From an uncultured Veillonella sp. (lineage in GTDB: Bacteria > Bacillota > Negativicutes > Veillonellales > Veillonellaceae), in contig CAAFUD010000069.1 of assembly GCA_900766125.1 (NCBI GenBank), forward strand, positions 1-9,146: 9,146 bases of DNA. The letters are read 5' to 3'. The notes under the pieces are model-generated. The model ran no database searches and was not told where the DNA came from. It saw nothing but the letters and a program-made list of their open reading frames with translations. Below, piece by piece: positions 5,781 to 9,146 of this stretch (positions within the stretch are counted from its first letter, which is position 1; every line of letters begins with the position of its first letter). Position numbers and translations under genes: made by a program.

Positions 5781-7004
5781 TTATTTCTCAATATTTACGA
5801 TATTTACAATAACTTCTACGGCTTTTTTCATGTCATCAATACATGCGAATTCATGACGGCCATGTAGGTTTTCTACGCCTGTAAAGATATTAGGAGTAGG
5901 AATGCCCATGAAGGAAATTTTAGAACCGTCTGTACCACCGCGGATAGGGTCACAAATAGGAGTGATACCGGCTTTTTCCATAGCAGCTTTGGCTACGTTA
6001 ACGCATTCCATATTGTCTTTAATGATATCGTACATGTTGTAATATTGATCTTTTACAGATACTTCACATACTTCACGGCCGTAGATTTCATTTAATGTTT
6101 GACCAGCTTGTAAGAAGAATGCTTTTTTCGCTTCGAATAATTCTTTGTCATGGTCGCGGATGATGTAGTTCATTTTACCAGTATCTACTTGTGTTTCCAT
6201 GCTCATAAGCATAAAGAAACCTTGACGACCACATGTGTGTTCAGGAACTGCAGCACCTGGTAATAGAGAATCGAATTGCATTGCTAATTTAGCACAGTTG
6301 ATCATAATGCCTTTGGCAGTGCCTGTATGAACAGATACACCTTTGAGGGTTACTGTACCGCCTGCAGCATTGAATGTTTCGTATTCAAGTTGACCGAGGC
6401 TTTCACCATCGATAGTATAAGCAAAATCAACAGGGAATTCTTTGACATCAAAGTGATCGGCGCCAGTACCGATTTCTTCGTCTGGACCGAAAGCACACAT
6501 GATTTTACCGTGCTTAATTTCTGGATGAGCTACGAGGTATGCAAGAGCTTCCATAATTTCACAGATACCAGCCTTGTCGTCGCCGCCGAGAAGGGTAAGA
6601 CCATCTGTGACAACTAAGGATTTACCAATGTAATTCTTTAGATTAGGGAAATCTGCACGACGTGTGAAGATTTGATGTTCTTCGTTAAGGCAAATATCGC
6701 TGCCATCGTAATTTTCAACGATACGAGGCTTAACATTTTCTGCGTTGTAGTCTGCTGTATCCATGTGAGCGATGAAGCCGATAGCAGGTGCTTTTTCATC
6801 TGTATTAGCATTTAATGTGCCGATGACAAAACCATTTTCACGGTTGTAAATAACTTCATCTAAACCGATTGCTTTTAAATCCGGAACGAGCACATTAGTA
6901 GCAAAGTCTACTTGAGTTTGAGTACTAGGAATTGTTGTACTTTCCTCATTAGACCGTGTATTTATGCTTGTATAGCGTACAAAACGTTCGACCATTGATT
7001 CCAT
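5781..7004 (-). CDS. pepT: Peptidase T (tripeptide aminopeptidase, M20B family)
   Basis: Peptidase T is a cytosolic di-zinc aminopeptidase that removes the N-terminal residue from tripeptides. The 407-residue product has the full family length (about 405-410). Expected metal ligands are all present: H80 in AHMDTAD (79-85), D142 in LGGDDKAG, E177 with catalytic E176 in PDEEIG (174-179), D199 in IDGE, and H381 in NLHGRHE near the C-terminus. These line up with the corresponding E. coli PepT residues (H78, D140, E173/E174, D196, H379). The substrate-binding NYDG and RGGTDGS segments are also intact. The start is the outermost ATG (7004-7002), because a strong GAGGAGG lies at 7017-7011 with a six-base spacer; a second ATG three codons in is less well placed. 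It is divergent from the OPT transporter gene, fitting a peptide uptake-and-digestion pair. Confidence 0.96.
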   Translation of the reverse strand: MESMVERFVRYTSINTRSNEESTTIPSTQTQVDFATNVLVPDLKAIGLDEVIYNRENGFVIGTLNANTDEKAPAIGFIAHMDTADYNAENVKPRIVENYDGSDICLNEEHQIFTRRADFPNLKNYIGKSLVVTDGLTLLGGDDKAGICEIMEALAYLVAHPEIKHGKIMCAFGPDEEIGTGADHFDVKEFPVDFAYTIDGESLGQLEYETFNAAGGTVTLKGVSVHTGTAKGIMINCAKLAMQFDSLLPGAAVPEHTCGRQGFFMLMSMETQVDTGKMNYIIRDHDKELFEAKKAFFLQAGQTLNEIYGREVCEVSVKDQYYNMYDIIKDNMECVNVAKAAMEKAGITPICDPIRGGTDGSKISFMGIPTPNIFTGVENLHGRHEFACIDDMKKAVEVIVNIVNIEK

Positions 7005-7022
7005 AATGAGCCTCCTCGTAAG

Positions 7023-7062
7023 TAAACATACGTGTTATACATACTGGTATACATACTGTATA
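7023..7062 (-). promoter_or_regulatory. Possible pepT promoter inside tandem repeats
   Basis: On the minus strand TATACA (7062-7057) and TATAAC (7039-7034) are 17 bases apart, each matching the sigma-A consensus at 4-5 of 6 positions. Transcription would start near 7027, a leader of about 20 bases before ATG 7004. The -10 overlaps one tandem repeat copy and the other copy fills most of the spacer, so a repeat-binding factor would affect promoter access. Confidence 0.35.
7036..7058. repeat. Tandem 11-bp direct repeat in the pepT-OPT divergent region
   Basis: TATACATACTG occurs perfectly at 7036-7046 and 7048-7058 (12-base period), with a degenerate third copy (8 of 11) starting at 7023. A period near one helical turn places the copies on about the same DNA face, as in many operators. 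The remaining divergent region (7063-7248) shows a small AATGC/GCATT dyad at 7155-7172 and no clear plus-strand promoter. Confidence 0.55.
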
Positions 7063-7248
7063 TAATAAAGATTCTTAATATACTTTCATTGTAGAACAGG
7101 GGCGGTGAAAATGCAAAATAAATATTTATGGATTGTGTGATATTTTATTCGCATAATGCATAGAAAAGCATTGAACCATATATAGTGCCGTGTTAGTATA
7201 AAGGTGAATAGTTATACGTTTGTACATTTTCTGTGAGGAGGTTTTACC

Positions 7249-9146
7249 ATGTCGGACGAAACTCGTTCTATTCCGCCCGTAGAACCCGTATTGGATCCTA
7301 AGAAGGATTACGTAGAGATTAACTCATATGTAGTATTCTGGGGCCTATTCTATGCGGCAATTTTCACACTGGCTGTAGGTTATTTATGTTTGAAAATTGG
7401 TCAAACAGTAGATGCCTTTGCTCCAGTATCTGTACTTGCTATGGGTACAGCAGTTATTTTGAAACGGCAAAATGCTTTTGCCGAAACGGTTCACATTCAG
7501 GCTATCGCTAGTTCTAGTACGAACACATTAGCTGGTGCGATGTTCTTCTTGCCAGCTCTATACATTTGGAATGTTACAGATGTATCCTTCGTACAGATGG
7601 CGATTCCTATCATCCTTGGTGGCGTACTTGGTGTTCTATTATGCGTTATGTTCCGTCGCTACTTCGTTGAGGAAATGCACTATGTGTATCCGTTCCCAAG
7701 TGGTCGTGCTGCTGCTGAAGTACTAATGAGTAATGAAGGTAGCAAAGCGAAACTCATGCTTGGTTCTGGTCTTATCGCTCTTATATATGACTTTATTCTT
7801 AACAGCCTTGGCTGGTGGGAAGAGGTTATCCGTACTACTGCATTTAAATGGGGTTCTGCACTAGCAGATTCAACTAAATTAAATGCTGCTGTAGATACAG
7901 ATGCTGCGTTGCTTGGCCTTGGTTACTTCACAGGCTTACGGTATGCAGCTATTATCGCAGCTGGTTCCTTCTTCTCTTGGTTCGTATGTATTCCAATCGT
8001 ATACTATTTAGCTCCGGAACATATCATGCAAATCAATGGTCATGCAGTTCCACTTGCAGAAGCTCCAATTCGTAAAGTATTCTTAGACTATGTTCGCCAT
8101 ATTGGTATTGGTATGCTTGCTATGGCAGGTATCATCGGCTTGCTCAATATGTCCAAAGTAGTGGCTAGTGTTGTTAAAAATGCAGTGCTTGATATTTTCA
8201 GTTCTAAAACTGTAGATGTTAATTTGCTTCGTACACAACGCGACATACCTACATCTTGGATTGGCGCTGGCATCTTGTTATGTACAGTTCTATTCGCAGC
8301 ATACTTCCACTTTATGTATGCTGAAAGCTTCGGTCAAACAATCGTAGCATTCTTAATCGTTCTTATCATGTCCTTCCTATTATCTGTAGTAGGTATCAGC
8401 TCCATTGCTTATACAGGTACAGAACCAGTATCTGGTATGACAATCTTCATGATTATCATCTCCGCTGTATGCTTAACAGCTGCAGGTATGACTGGTAAAG
8501 TAGGTATGATTGCAGTCCTCATGATGGCTTCCTTCATCGGTACAACCATCGGTATGGCTGGTAACTTCATGTCTGAGCTTAAAGTGGCTCATATGACAGG
8601 TGCTACACCTAAGAAAATGGAACAATGGCAAATCGTTGGTACCATTCTTTGTGCCGTACTTTCTGTAGGTGTTATGATCCTCTTGAACGATGCATATGGC
8701 TTCGTAGGGGACCATGCATTAAATGCTCCACAAGCGAATGCTATGGCTGCTATCATTGAACCAATGATGACTGGTGGTAGTGCTCAATGGCCACTATACA
8801 TGGCTGGTGCATTATTCGCTATTATCTTGTGGATGGTAAAAGTTCCACCATTGGCATTTGCACTTGGTACGTACTTGCCAATGGAAATCAACACACCATT
8901 ACTTATCGGTGGTTTGATTGCATACTTCGTACAAAATAGTACAAAAGATAAAGAGTTGGCAGATCTTCGCTTCTCTAAAGGTAGCACAATTGCATCTGGT
9001 CTCGTAGCTGGTGGTGCCATTGGTTCTTTATTCAGTGCTGTACTTCGTATTGCAGGTGTTGATGTATTCGCTCAAGACTGGGTTGAAACACCGGAAGCAA
9101 CATACCTCAGTATTGTAATGTACTTGTTACTCTGTGTATTCTTGTA
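7249..9146 (+). CDS. OPT family oligopeptide transporter (3' end outside window)
   Basis: The frame is open from ATG 7249 to the window edge, giving 632 complete codons. Family members are usually about 620-680 residues, so only a short C-terminal piece should be missing. GAGGAGGT at 7234-7241 with a seven-base spacer fixes the start. A polar N-terminus (about 25 residues) is followed by many hydrophobic segments. OPT hallmarks are present: YPFPSGRAAAEVL (147-159), the Gly/Met-rich GNFMSELKVAHMTGATPKK segment (438-456), and FALGTYLPMEINTPLLIGG (537-555), the conserved block late in bacterial OPT proteins. OPT carriers take up short peptides, or in the YSL branch metal-chelate complexes, by proton symport across the cytoplasmic membrane. 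Peptide import is favoured here because pepT is transcribed divergently 244 bases away, but the substrate is not proven by sequence. No frameshift or internal stop was found on reading through it. Confidence 0.93.
   Translation, partial: MSDETRSIPPVEPVLDPKKDYVEINSYVVFWGLFYAAIFTLAVGYLCLKIGQTVDAFAPVSVLAMGTAVILKRQNAFAETVHIQAIASSSTNTLAGAMFFLPALYIWNVTDVSFVQMAIPIILGGVLGVLLCVMFRRYFVEEMHYVYPFPSGRAAAEVLMSNEGSKAKLMLGSGLIALIYDFILNSLGWWEEVIRTTAFKWGSALADSTKLNAAVDTDAALLGLGYFTGLRYAAIIAAGSFFSWFVCIPIVYYLAPEHIMQINGHAVPLAEAPIRKVFLDYVRHIGIGMLAMAGIIGLLNMSKVVASVVKNAVLDIFSSKTVDVNLLRTQRDIPTSWIGAGILLCTVLFAAYFHFMYAESFGQTIVAFLIVLIMSFLLSVVGISSIAYTGTEPVSGMTIFMIIISAVCLTAAGMTGKVGMIAVLMMASFIGTTIGMAGNFMSELKVAHMTGATPKKMEQWQIVGTILCAVLSVGVMILLNDAYGFVGDHALNAPQANAMAAIIEPMMTGGSAQWPLYMAGALFAIILWMVKVPPLAFALGTYLPMEINTPLLIGGLIAYFVQNSTKDKELADLRFSKGSTIASGLVAGGAIGSLFSAVLRIAGVDVFAQDWVETPEATYLSIVMYLLLCVFL

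Noticed and set aside
7535..9020. Short reading frames on both strands inside the OPT gene (for example 8473-8715 and 8784-9020 minus, 7535-7726 plus)
   Set aside because: They lie inside a continuous OPT coding frame with family motifs and have no plausible start signals of their own.

Overview
The window looks like ordinary chromosome from a low-to-moderate GC bacterium of the Firmicutes, most likely a member of the Negativicutes and probably Veillonella or a close relative. This rests on Shine-Dalgarno sequences of the GGAGG type, sigma-A-like promoters, FloA and peptidase T of Firmicutes type, and general resemblance of the proteins to what I remember of Veillonella. It was not confirmed by a search. 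No tRNA, rRNA, CRISPR array, insertion sequence or phage gene was seen.

Layout. (1) 3-1261, plus strand: the C-terminal half of the flotillin-like membrane protein FloA, then, eight bases later, an unrecognised membrane-anchored acidic protein, probably in the same operon. (2) 1262-1548: a gap with a long nested terminator hairpin. (3) 1549-2280: an unusual small protein made of five consecutive helix-turn-helix modules. (4) 2335-3273: a polytopic membrane protein of probable TauE/SafE (TSUP) type, with its own promoter overlapping the end of the preceding gene. (5) 3409-4002: a Mug-like uracil-DNA glycosylase superfamily protein, with a promoter in front and a terminator behind. (6) 4003-4321: a 319-base gap holding that terminator, inverted repeats and a good sigma-A promoter. 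(7) 4322-5572: a 12-helix MFS transporter. (8) A 17-bp perfect hairpin at 5636-5671 that ends transcription from both sides. (9) 5781-7004, minus strand: peptidase T. (10) 7005-7248: a divergent control region with tandem 11-bp repeats. (11) 7249 to the window end, plus strand: an OPT family transporter cut off by the window edge.

How the genes work together. The clearest pairing is the divergent pepT and OPT genes: import of small peptides (or peptide-like chelates) next to the cytosolic tripeptidase that frees their amino acids. FloA and the membrane-anchored protein behind it are likely to act in the same membrane context. The central genes (HTH array, TSUP-like, glycosylase-like, MFS) look like separate transcription units with no shared pathway visible. 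The item most deserving a second look is the five-module HTH protein. I saw no convincing new multi-gene system.
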